Assembly (NCBI GenBank): GCA_038214535.1
Contig: JBBQRS010000005.1
Span: 1-64,000, forward strand
Source: JBBQRS01 sp038214535
GTDB taxonomy: Bacteria; Chloroflexota; Anaerolineae; CG2-30-64-16
Direction: 5' to 3'
Length of the DNA stretch: 64,000 bases
Every line of letters starts with the position of its first letter. Positions within the stretch are counted from its first letter, which is position 1. Made by a program: the position numbers and the translations under genes. The notes below the pieces were generated by a model. That model did not search any database. It was not told where the DNA came from and saw only the letters and a program-made list of their open reading frames with translations. Positions 41,080 to 48,856 of the stretch are shown here, in pieces.

Positions 41080-43032
41080 ATGAAACGCGGGACGATCATC
41101 ACTATTGCTGCCGTTGCTGTCATTGCGATCATCGCGATTGGACTGCTCACAGCCTTCCTATCGCGTGAGGTGCCGCCGCCTGCCGTCGCCGTGGCGGAAC
41201 CACCGCCCGTGAATCTGCCGGACAGCGCGCCCGTGACCACTGAAGTGGACGGGACGAGCTACGCCAAGGGGATTTACGTCTCTTACGGTGCGATGGGCGA
41301 CGCGGATTTTCAGGCGCGCATCAAAGAACTCCTCGAAACGACCGAGCTCAATACCGTGGTCATGGATTTCAAGGGCGACCGCGGCTATCTCTCCTTCCCC
41401 TCCGACGTACCGCTGGCGCAGGAGATCGGCGCGACCGCGTTTCCGACCGTCAAAGATCCCGAAGAGTTCCTCAAATGGTACAAAGACCGCGACGTCTATC
41501 TCATCGCGCGCATCGTGACCTTCAAGGACAACCTGGTCACGAAGGCGTATCCCGGCTGGGCCGTGACCGACTCCGCGACCGGAGGCGTGTGGAAAGACGC
41601 CGAGGGGATGGGTTGGATTGATCCCAACCTGCACGCAGGCTGGGATTACGACATCGCGCTGGCGCAAGAGGCGGCGCGCATGGGCTTCGACGAGGTGCAG
41701 TTCGATTACGTCCGCTTCCCGACGGACGGGGCAATCGGGCGGGCGACCTTTGCGCTGCCCAACACCGAGGAGCAGCGCGTCGCCGCGTTGACGGGCTTCA
41801 TGGGGCGCGCGCAGGAGACGCTCAAGCCACTGGGCGTGAAGATCGGGGCGGACGTGTTCGGTTATTCGGCCTGGGTGTCCGACGACCTGGGCATCGGCCA
41901 GCACATCGAGTCTATTGCGCCCTATCTGGACGTGCTCTCGCCGATGGTCTATCCCTCGACCTTTGCGATGGGATTGCCAGGTCAGTCGCCCCAGTATCGC
42001 AATGCGATCGCGTTTCCTTACGAGATCGTCAACAAGAGCACCGACCGCACCGTCACGCGAGCGCGCTCCGTGAACCCGGCGATCATCGTGCGTCCGTGGA
42101 TTCAGGATTTCCAGGACTATGCGTTCGATGAACGCATCTACACGCCCGCGGAAATCCGCGCGCAGATGGACGGCGTGCGCGATGCGGGCGGGCGCGGCTG
42201 GCTGCTGTGGGATCCGGCGGTGAAATACACGGCTGAGGCGCTGATGTCGGCGCAACCGTCTTATGCGCCTGCGACGAACGGCAAAGTCCCCGTGCTGGCG
42301 TATGGCTCCGCATGGACGCCTGAGAGCCTGCGGGCCGATCTGGAGCGCCTGCGGGCCGCCGGATACTACCCGGTGACGCTCTATGACTTCATCCAGATGC
42401 GGCTGAACACGGTCCCTGCGGGAAAACGGCCCGTGGTGCTCACGTTTGACGGCGCGACGGAAGATCAATTCCGGCTGCTCCCCGACGACACGGTAGACCT
42501 CGATTCTGCCGTGGGCATCCTCAAAGCATTTCACGAAGCGCATCCGTGGGAATGGCCGCTGCGCGCCACCTTCTTCGTGCCCTCGGATGATGGAGGGGCG
42601 GCGGCTTTCGGGCAGCCCGATCTTGCCGCGCGCAAGATCGAGCTATTGGCGATCTGGGGCATCGAGGTCGGCGGGCAGGTTGCCGCGGGCGTGGACTTGA
42701 ACGCCCTGAGCGATGAGGAAGTACAACGCGAGCTGGCGCGCCCGCACGCCTACGTCGCCGGCCTATTGCCCGGTTACGATATTTACTCCCTGAACATTCC
42801 CGGCGGCGCTGCGCCCCAGAACAAGGCGCTGCTCGCATCGGGCGCGTCCGGTGCGGACAGCTACACCTACGGCGCGGTCGTCGGGCTGAGCGCCGGCCTC
42901 GCACCGTCGTTCAACGCGCCCGAGTTCAATCCCCTCCATATCCCGCGCGTCTCGGCCGCGCCCGACAGCCTTGCCGCCGCCCTGCGCGACGCCAACAAGG
43001 TCGGCGTGGGCTACGTCTCCGCCGGAGAATAG
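41080..43032 (+). CDS. Exported glycosidase-like (DUF4015) plus polysaccharide-deacetylase-like fusion
   Basis: 650 residues from the ATG at 41080 (GTG 41074 also possible). N-terminal span (about 7-27). Residues 65-395 match DUF4015 TIM-barrel glycosidases: KGIYVSYGAMGD, NTVVMDFKGDRG, EVQFDYVRFPTDG, DVLSPMVYPS and WLLWDP. Residues about 405-650 look like a NodB-type deacetylase remnant (GKVPVLAYGSAW, RPVVLTFDGATEDQF, LRATFFVPSDD). The metal-binding HxxxH of active deacetylases is not evident, so the second domain may only bind sugar. Probably acts on cell-surface or environmental polysaccharide. Confidence 0.8.
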   Translation: MKRGTIITIAAVAVIAIIAIGLLTAFLSREVPPPAVAVAEPPPVNLPDSAPVTTEVDGTSYAKGIYVSYGAMGDADFQARIKELLETTELNTVVMDFKGDRGYLSFPSDVPLAQEIGATAFPTVKDPEEFLKWYKDRDVYLIARIVTFKDNLVTKAYPGWAVTDSATGGVWKDAEGMGWIDPNLHAGWDYDIALAQEAARMGFDEVQFDYVRFPTDGAIGRATFALPNTEEQRVAALTGFMGRAQETLKPLGVKIGADVFGYSAWVSDDLGIGQHIESIAPYLDVLSPMVYPSTFAMGLPGQSPQYRNAIAFPYEIVNKSTDRTVTRARSVNPAIIVRPWIQDFQDYAFDERIYTPAEIRAQMDGVRDAGGRGWLLWDPAVKYTAEALMSAQPSYAPATNGKVPVLAYGSAWTPESLRADLERLRAAGYYPVTLYDFIQMRLNTVPAGKRPVVLTFDGATEDQFRLLPDDTVDLDSAVGILKAFHEAHPWEWPLRATFFVPSDDGGAAAFGQPDLAARKIELLAIWGIEVGGQVAAGVDLNALSDEEVQRELARPHAYVAGLLPGYDIYSLNIPGGAAPQNKALLASGASGADSYTYGAVVGLSAGLAPSFNAPEFNPLHIPRVSAAPDSLAAALRDANKVGVGYVSAGE

Positions 43033-43103
43033 ACAGGATAGACAAGATTTACAGGACGGGAACCTATCCTTATCCCGTAAATCTTGTCAATCCTGTCCGT
43101 ATA
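43032..43103. repeat. Family A inverted repeat
   Basis: GACAGGATAGACAAGATTTA and its degenerate complement, directly after the DUF4015 stop. It is the likely terminator. Confidence 0.75.
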
Positions 43104-43146
43104 AGCCGCACAAAGTTCCTCCCCTTTACCTCATCGCGCCCGTTGT

Positions 43147-43175
43147 TTGGACAGGCGGCGCATCATTGCTATAAT
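43147..43175 (+). promoter_or_regulatory. Promoter of the tungstate transport operon
   Basis: TTGGAC (43147-43152), 17-bp spacer, TATAAT (43170-43175), about 46 bases before the ATG. A+T-rich, partly palindromic sequence between the -10 and the start may be an operator. Confidence 0.6.
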
Positions 43176-43221
43176 TGATCCGATATAACTATACAAAAAT
43201 TACTACTTGACATAATGTTAG

Positions 43222-43935
43222 ATGGATGAACTAGGTAGCGGGCTGCGACAGGCCACCCAGATGATTTTTGGCGGGGACGCCGCACTGATGGAGATCGTGT
43301 GGTTGTCGCTGCGCGTGTCGGGGGTTGCGCTGGCCTTTGCGACGCTAATCGGGATTCCGCTGGGGGCGTTCCTGGGGTTGCGACGCTTCCGGGGGCGCAG
43401 GCTCACTGTGGCGCTGCTCTACACGGGGATGGGGTTCCCGCCGGTGGTGGTCGGCTTGTTCGTGTATCTGCTGTTGTCGCGAAGCGGACCACTCGGCCAG
43501 TTGGGCTGGGCGTTCATCCCGAAGCTGTTCACGCCGGGGGCGATGGTGATCGCGCAAACGATCATCGCGGTGCCGCTGGTGGCGGGGTTTACGATGGCGG
43601 CGGTGATGGGGGTGGACCCGCAGTTGCGCCAGCAGGTGCAATCGCTGGGGGCGACCGACTGGCAGACGACGCTGGCGGTGTTGGGCGAGGCGCGCATTGG
43701 AGTGATCGTGGCCGTGATCGCGGGGTTCGGTGGCATCATCTCCGAGGTGGGCGCGGTGATGCTGGTGGGCGGCAACATCGAGGGCAAGACGCGGGTGCTG
43801 ACGACGGCGATTGTGCTGGAAACGCGCCAGGGGAGCTTTGACCTGGCGATTGCGCTGGGGTTGATCTTGCTGGGCATTACGTTCTTCATCAACGTGGTAA
43901 TGTTGCGCTTGCAGGGAAGGACGCTCGAGGCGTGA
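43222..43935 (+). CDS. tupB: Tungstate ABC transporter permease
   Basis: 237 residues, six spans. The coupling loop EAA-type motif is LGATDWQTTLAVLGEARIGVIVAVIAGFGG. The order permease, ATPase, binding protein with a TTTST-type binding protein identifies the TupABC family. It moves tungstate (possibly molybdate) inward for pterin enzymes. The start lacks a strong ribosome site. The stop overlaps the next start. Confidence 0.87.
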   Translation: MDELGSGLRQATQMIFGGDAALMEIVWLSLRVSGVALAFATLIGIPLGAFLGLRRFRGRRLTVALLYTGMGFPPVVVGLFVYLLLSRSGPLGQLGWAFIPKLFTPGAMVIAQTIIAVPLVAGFTMAAVMGVDPQLRQQVQSLGATDWQTTLAVLGEARIGVIVAVIAGFGGIISEVGAVMLVGGNIEGKTRVLTTAIVLETRQGSFDLAIALGLILLGITFFINVVMLRLQGRTLEA

Positions 43936-44678
43936 CATATTCCGCTACGCAAGAGCCGTGTTTCGTGCTGGACGGCGTCACCAAGAGTTACGGCGAACGG
44001 CGCGTGCTCGATCTGACGCAGTTGACGATCTTCAGCGGCGAGCGGCTGGCGCTGGTGGGGCCGAGCGGGTCGGGGAAGAGCACGTTGCTGCGGCTGCTCA
44101 ATTTTCTGGAGTCGCAGACTACGGGGGCGATCCGGTTTCAAGGGCAGGCGTATGACGCGCAGCACAAGGCCCCGCTGGAGGTGCGCCGCAAGATCACGAT
44201 GGTATCGCAGCGGCCCGTACTGCTGAACAGCAGCGTGACGGACAACGTGCGTTTCGGGCTGCGGCTGCGCGGGGAGCGCGACGCGCGCGATCAGGCGCTG
44301 GCGGCGCTGGAGCAGGTGGGGCTGCCGGGGCTGGCGCGGCAGCCGGCGCGCACATTGTCGGGCGGGGAAGCGCAGCGGGTGGCGCTGGCGCGGGCGATGG
44401 TGTTACAGCCAGATGTGCTGTTGTTGGACGAGCCGACGGCGAATCTGGACCCGTATAACGTGGGCGTGATCGAGAAGACGGTGCGGACGCTGAACGAGCA
44501 GCAGGGGACGACGATTGTGTTGGTGACGCATAACGTGTTTCAGGCGCACCGGCTGGCGGACCGCGTGGGATTGATGATGGACGGGCGACTGGTGGAGGTG
44601 GCGGAGGTGGAGCAGTTTTTCGAGACTCCGACCGACCCGCGCACGGGGGCGTTTGTGCGCGGGGAGATGATTTATTGA
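43932..44678 (+). CDS. tupC: Tungstate ABC transporter ATP-binding subunit
   Basis: 248 residues. Walker A GPSGSGKST, signature LSGGEAQRVALARA, Walker B VLLLDEPTANLDP, H-loop VTHN. It starts at GTG overlapping the tupB stop, so translation is coupled. There is no C-terminal oxyanion-sensing domain, so feedback by tungstate must occur elsewhere. Confidence 0.9.
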   Translation: MTYSATQEPCFVLDGVTKSYGERRVLDLTQLTIFSGERLALVGPSGSGKSTLLRLLNFLESQTTGAIRFQGQAYDAQHKAPLEVRRKITMVSQRPVLLNSSVTDNVRFGLRLRGERDARDQALAALEQVGLPGLARQPARTLSGGEAQRVALARAMVLQPDVLLLDEPTANLDPYNVGVIEKTVRTLNEQQGTTIVLVTHNVFQAHRLADRVGLMMDGRLVEVAEVEQFFETPTDPRTGAFVRGEMIY

Positions 44679-44740
44679 GACGGCGCTCTGAAGAGCGCAC
44701 TACGAACGAAACGGCGCACGCCAGTACGCCACTACGAACC
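44679..44740. repeat. Two copies of a short CTACGAAC-ended repeat (family F)
   Basis: GGCGCTCTGAAGAGCGCACTACGAAC and GGCGCACGCCAGTACGCCACTACGAAC are each a small hairpin with the same tail. They separate tupC from the binding protein and may tune expression within the operon. Confidence 0.6.
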
Positions 44741-44756
44741 TAAAGGGAGGAACAAA

Positions 44757-46457
44757 ATGTCTGGAAAAGTGTTGAGGTCGTTGTTTGTGGTGATGCTGGT
44801 AGCGGGGTTGCTGGCGGGGTGTGTTGTGCCGCCTGTGCCCGCGCAACCCGCCCCTGTCGTCGAGCCGACGGCTGTGGCGGTGGAGCCGACTGCGGTTCCC
44901 GCGGAGCCAACGGCCGCGCCGGTAGAACCAACCGCGGAACCGACCGTTGAACCGACAGCGGCGCCGGCTGAAGCCGCCGGGACGTTGATCCTGGCGACGA
45001 CGACCAGCACGGCGGATTCGGGCCTGCTGGACTTCATCTTGCCGGAGTTCGAGGCGATGACCAACTCGAAGGTGGACGTCATCGCGGTGGGCACCGGGCA
45101 GGCGCTGGAGATCGGGAGCAAGGGCGACGCGGACGTGGTGCTGGTGCATAGCCGCAAGGGCGAAGACCAGTTCGTGGCCGACGGCAACGCCGTAGAGCGC
45201 TTCGACGTAATGTACAACGATTTCGTGATCGTTGGCCCGAAAGCCGACCCGGCAAAGATCACGGGTATGGAGATGGCCGCGGACGCGTTCAAGGCGATCA
45301 TGGATTCGGAGTCGCTGTTCGTGAGCCGGGGCGACAAATCGGGCACGAACACCAAGGAGCTGGGCATCTGGTCGAGCATCCAGGTGACGCCGACCGCCGA
45401 GATGCAGTGGTACAACAGCATCGGGCAGGGGATGGGCGACACGCTGCTCTTCGCTAACGAGCAGGACGGCTACACGCTGACCGACCGCGGCACCTATCTG
45501 GCGATGAGCGAGAAGCTGCCCAACCTGACCATCCTGGTGGGCGGGGGTTCGCTGGATCAGAACAAGGACAAGACGCTGCTGAACCCCTATGGGGTGCTGC
45601 CGGTCAACCCGGAGAAGTTCCCGAACGTGAACGCCGCGCTGGCGACGCAGTTCGTGGACTGGCTGCTTTCCCTGGAGACGCAGAAAACGATCGGCGGCTT
45701 CGGCGTGGATAAGTTCGGCCAGCCGTTGTTCTACCCGAGCTCCGACGAGTGGAAAGCATCGCGCGAGGTGACGGTTAAGATCGGCGACGCCGAAAAGACC
45801 TACACGCTGGATGACCTGAAGGCGATGCCGGCGGTTACGATTAAGGGTTATGAGGCGACGGGCCATAAGAAGGGGCCGCTGGGCGTGAACGACTGGACCG
45901 GCGCGTCGGTGAAGAAGCTGCTGCTGGCAACGGACCCGACGATTGCCGACGAGGCGAACGCCGGGAAGTTCATCCTGGTGACGGCGACCGACGGCTGGCA
46001 TTCGGTGATCCGGTGGGATGAACTGTTCGGGGAGTCGAAGGGCGGCCAGGCGTTGGCGGATTCCTACGGCTGCACCGAGTGTCACGGCTACGCGGGCCAG
46101 GGCGTGGAGGGCAAGAAACCGGCCCCGGCGCTGGCGGGTAAGGGCTGGACGGCGGAGGCGCTGGGCGTGCTGATGCGCGCGGGCCACGCCGGGATCAAGC
46201 CGTACACCGTAGAGCAGATGAGCGACGCGGATCTGGCGGAGATCGCGCTGTGGTTGAAGGACCCGACCGCCGCGCCGCCTGCGGATGCGTATGCTGTGCC
46301 TGAGGGCACGGAGCCGGGCATCCTGGCGTATGAGCGGAACGGCCAGCCGATGAACGGCCGCGATGGGCTGATCCAGTTGATCATGCCGGCGGATAAGTAT
46401 TCGAGCCGGTATGCGCACTGGGTGGCGAGCCTGGAACTGGTAGATTCGGTAGACTAA
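44757..46457 (+). CDS. tupA: TupA-like tungstate-binding lipoprotein fused to a sulfite-oxidase-like domain with inserted cytochrome c
   Basis: 566 residues against about 270-290 for normal TupA. Lipobox LAGC with C22; a Pro/Glu/Thr repeat linker to about residue 70; TupA domain (75-330) with LATTTSTADSGLLD, VGTGQALEIGSKGDADVVLVH and SRGDKSGTNTKE. From about 340 a second domain begins, REVTVKIGDAEKTYTLDDLKAMP, resembling the small molybdopterin-oxidoreductase/sulfite-oxidase fold. It is interrupted at about 432-500 by a class I cytochrome c (CTECH at 439-443, M480 possibly the axial ligand), and resumes to the C-terminus. Ribosome site AGGGAGG. It may sense or use redox state in oxyanion capture; this is not a known arrangement to me. 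Confidence 0.85.
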   Translation: MSGKVLRSLFVVMLVAGLLAGCVVPPVPAQPAPVVEPTAVAVEPTAVPAEPTAAPVEPTAEPTVEPTAAPAEAAGTLILATTTSTADSGLLDFILPEFEAMTNSKVDVIAVGTGQALEIGSKGDADVVLVHSRKGEDQFVADGNAVERFDVMYNDFVIVGPKADPAKITGMEMAADAFKAIMDSESLFVSRGDKSGTNTKELGIWSSIQVTPTAEMQWYNSIGQGMGDTLLFANEQDGYTLTDRGTYLAMSEKLPNLTILVGGGSLDQNKDKTLLNPYGVLPVNPEKFPNVNAALATQFVDWLLSLETQKTIGGFGVDKFGQPLFYPSSDEWKASREVTVKIGDAEKTYTLDDLKAMPAVTIKGYEATGHKKGPLGVNDWTGASVKKLLLATDPTIADEANAGKFILVTATDGWHSVIRWDELFGESKGGQALADSYGCTECHGYAGQGVEGKKPAPALAGKGWTAEALGVLMRAGHAGIKPYTVEQMSDADLAEIALWLKDPTAAPPADAYAVPEGTEPGILAYERNGQPMNGRDGLIQLIMPADKYSSRYAHWVASLELVDSVD

Positions 46458-46479
46458 GCGACCGTTTGTTTCGCTGAGA

Positions 46480-46511
46480 GGCCGGCAGTCGCGTCGATTG
46501 CCGGCCTTTAT
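46480..46511 (+). terminator. Terminator of the tungstate operon
   Basis: GGCCGGCA (46480-46487) pairs with TGCCGGCC (46499-46506), followed by TTTAT. Confidence 0.75.
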
Positions 46512-46539
46512 GGTTAATGTAGTTACAGGGGTGGACGCG

Positions 46540-46569
46540 GCGCATCTGAGGATGCGCAGTCCGCGGGAC
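46540..46569. repeat. Family C half repeat
   Basis: GCATCTGAGGATGCGC followed by AGTCCGCGGGAC. It is directly upstream of the GntR gene and may overlap its leader. Confidence 0.7.
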
Positions 46570-46578
46570 ATGGGGGGG

Positions 46579-47685
46579 ATGATGGAACGTCGAAGTTTGC
46601 ACAAAGAGATCGCGGAGTCGGTGCGGCGGCAGTTGTTGGCGGGGCTGCTGGTCGCGGGCGACACGCTGCCGACGGTACGCGAGATGGCGGAGAATTGGGC
46701 GTGCGCACCGGGGACGGTGCAGACGGCGTATCGCGAGTTGGCCGAGCAGGGGTTAATCGAGAGCCGGCCGGGGCGCGGGACGCGCATAAAGATGTCGCTG
46801 GGAGACGCCGCGGGCGGCGACACGCCGATGCGCCGGGCGATGCTGGTGCACAATACGGAGACGTTCCTGCTGGACGCGCTGACCTCGGGGTATACGACGG
46901 AGGAAGTCGAGTTTGCGCTGCACACCGCGCTGGATCGCTGGCGCTCGATCCTGGGCACGCCCAATCTGGCGCCGGAGACGGTTTTGCGCTTCGTGGGCAG
47001 CCATGACCCGGCAGTATCCTACATCGCGTCGCGCTTCGCGGAGATTGATCTGCGCACGGCGATGACCGTGGATTTTGTCGGCAGCCTGGGCGGGCTGATG
47101 GCGCTGGCCGAAGGCAAAGCGCACATTGCGGGGTGTCACCTGTGGGACCCTGAGACGAAGAGCTATAACATCCCCTATATCCAAAAATTGCTACCGGGGC
47201 GGAAAGTCGCGCTGATCCGGGTGGGCGAGCGGAACCTGGGGCTGGTGACGGCCCAGGGCAACCCGAAGGGCATCAAGACATTGGCAGACCTGGCGCGCCC
47301 GGACGTGCGGTTCGTGAACCGGCAGCGGGGCAGCGGGACGCGCGTCTGGCTGGACACGCAATTGAGCGAGTTGGGCATTTCGACCGACGACATCCCCGGT
47401 TATGAGGATGAAGTGGCGACGCACGGCGAGGTGGCGCAGGCGATCGCAGAAGGGCGCGCGGATGCCGGGATCGCGATTGCGACGGTGGCCAATAACTACG
47501 ACCTGGGGTTCCGTTCACTCACGTGGGAACCGTATGATCTGGTGTTGACGTCGGATATCTGGGAAATGCCGCAGGTGCAGGGGCTGATCAAGTGGCTGGC
47601 GCTGCCGGGGACACAGTACGCGATTCATGATCTGGGGGGATATCGGACGATGCAGACGGGGCAGGTGGTGAAGATCAGGACATGA
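46579..47685 (+). CDS. GntR-type regulator fused to a periplasmic-binding-protein-like domain
   Basis: 368 residues. A GntR winged helix (LPTVREMAENWACAPGTVQTAYRELAEQGLIESRPGRGTRI) is followed from about residue 125 by a type II substrate-binding fold: FVGSHDPAVSYIASRFAE, VGSLGGLMALAEGKAHIAGCHLW, FVNRQRGSGTRVWLD. Such PBP-like domains bind oxyanions or cofactor-type ligands in other one-component regulators. Directly after the tup operon, a tungstate or molybdate sensor is the best guess. Three starts (46570, 46579, 46582) follow a run of G; the middle one is used. Confidence 0.84.
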   Translation: MMERRSLHKEIAESVRRQLLAGLLVAGDTLPTVREMAENWACAPGTVQTAYRELAEQGLIESRPGRGTRIKMSLGDAAGGDTPMRRAMLVHNTETFLLDALTSGYTTEEVEFALHTALDRWRSILGTPNLAPETVLRFVGSHDPAVSYIASRFAEIDLRTAMTVDFVGSLGGLMALAEGKAHIAGCHLWDPETKSYNIPYIQKLLPGRKVALIRVGERNLGLVTAQGNPKGIKTLADLARPDVRFVNRQRGSGTRVWLDTQLSELGISTDDIPGYEDEVATHGEVAQAIAEGRADAGIAIATVANNYDLGFRSLTWEPYDLVLTSDIWEMPQVQGLIKWLALPGTQYAIHDLGGYRTMQTGQVVKIRT

Positions 47686-47869
47686 GGGGAGGCGGACCTC
47701 GCAAACTGAGCGGGGTTCTGAGCGGAGGGGCGGAGGCGCAGAGGAGAAAGGAAGCGATGTACAGGAGCTGACGAGACGGCATGCGCTGGGTCATGGTGTT
47801 GCAGCGGGGATGGGCGTAGATTGTTGAGCATGGCGATTTGAGTGACTTCACCCACGAAGGAGTTGCGCG

Positions 47870-48751
47870 ATGAATGTCCTACACCGTGTTACCGTCCGCC
47901 GCTTTATCGCTCTCGTCTTCGGTTTGCTCCTCATCAGTGTTAGCCTGTCATCAGGCGTGCTGGCGCAGGGTGGGCCGGAAGCGACCGCGGCGCCGGGTAG
48001 TTCGAGCCGGATCTTCCTTCCTTATGTTGAACGAGACGAGGATATGGTGACGGCGCCCGCGGGGACGTTCCAGATGGGTTGCGACCCGGCGCATGGTGGC
48101 GACGAACCATGCTACGATTTCGAGGTGCCCGTGCACATGGTGTATCTCGACGCGTATCGCATAGACCTGACCGAAGTAACGAATGTGCAGTACATGCAAT
48201 GTGTGGCCGCGGGAGATTGCACGCCGCCGGAATATAGCACTTCGTTTACCCGTTCATCATACTACGGCAACCCGGTCTACGCCGACTACCCGGTGATCAA
48301 CGTGGATTGGTATCAGGCCTCGACCTACTGCGCCTGGGCCGGCAAGCGGCTGCCAAGTGAGGCCGAATGGGAGAAGGCGGCGCGCGGAGCAAGCGATACG
48401 CGCACCTACCCGTGGGGCGATGCGATGCCGATCTGTTTGCTGGCGAACTTCAACAATATCTGTGTGAGCGATACGTTTGCGGTGGGAAGTTATTATGAGG
48501 GACAGTCGCCGTACGGGGCGTTGAACATGGCCGGCAATGTATGGGAGTGGGTGAACGACTGGTATCAGGAGGACTACTACTCGGTGTCACCGGGGAGCAA
48601 CCCACCGGGACCGGCCACAGGGGTCTCTAGAGTGCTGCGCGGGGGTGGTTGGTACAACAATGCCGGCCGTTTGCGCGTGGCGGAACGCCGGGCCTTCACT
48701 CCGGATACCGTCATCGCTGATATTGGGTTCCGATGTGCGGCGGGGTTATGA
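47870..48751 (+). CDS. Secreted SUMF1/formylglycine-generating-enzyme-like protein
   Basis: 293 residues; signal peptide about 1-32 and AAGGAG before the ATG. After a RIFLPYVERDED linker, residues 60-293 form the SUMF1/EgtB/PvdO fold: GTFQMGC, EVTNVQYMQC, VDWYQASTYCAWAGKRLPSEAEWEKAARG and NVWEWVNDWYQ. The C-terminal copper-binding Cys pair of active FGE is missing: the block reads RGGGWYNNAGRLRVAERR. It is therefore likely a lectin- or scaffold-like relative rather than a sulfatase-modifying enzyme. Confidence 0.85.
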   Translation: MNVLHRVTVRRFIALVFGLLLISVSLSSGVLAQGGPEATAAPGSSSRIFLPYVERDEDMVTAPAGTFQMGCDPAHGGDEPCYDFEVPVHMVYLDAYRIDLTEVTNVQYMQCVAAGDCTPPEYSTSFTRSSYYGNPVYADYPVINVDWYQASTYCAWAGKRLPSEAEWEKAARGASDTRTYPWGDAMPICLLANFNNICVSDTFAVGSYYEGQSPYGALNMAGNVWEWVNDWYQEDYYSVSPGSNPPGPATGVSRVLRGGGWYNNAGRLRVAERRAFTPDTVIADIGFRCAAGL

Positions 48752-48799
48752 GAGGTTTGGGATTCAATGTCGAGACGGTAGCCACTCACATCCGCTTAT

Positions 48800-48852
48800 C
48801 CGTTTTTAGCCGTTGCTGCGAAGGACGTGGCTGAAGCCACGACTACGAAGGG
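48800..48852. repeat. Partial family D repeat (TAGCCGTTG...CTACGAAGG)
   Basis: TTTAGCCGTTGCTGCGAAGG then GTGGCTGAAGCCACGACTACGAAGG, between convergent SUMF1 and UbiB genes. Fuller copies are at 51.7 and 63.6 kb. Confidence 0.55.
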
Positions 48853-48856
48853 GCGT

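Noticed and set aside
44700..46964. 754-codon open frame on the minus strand
   Set aside because: It is the mirror of the tupA fusion gene; its composition is Arg/His-rich and low complexity, and it crosses a terminator and repeats.
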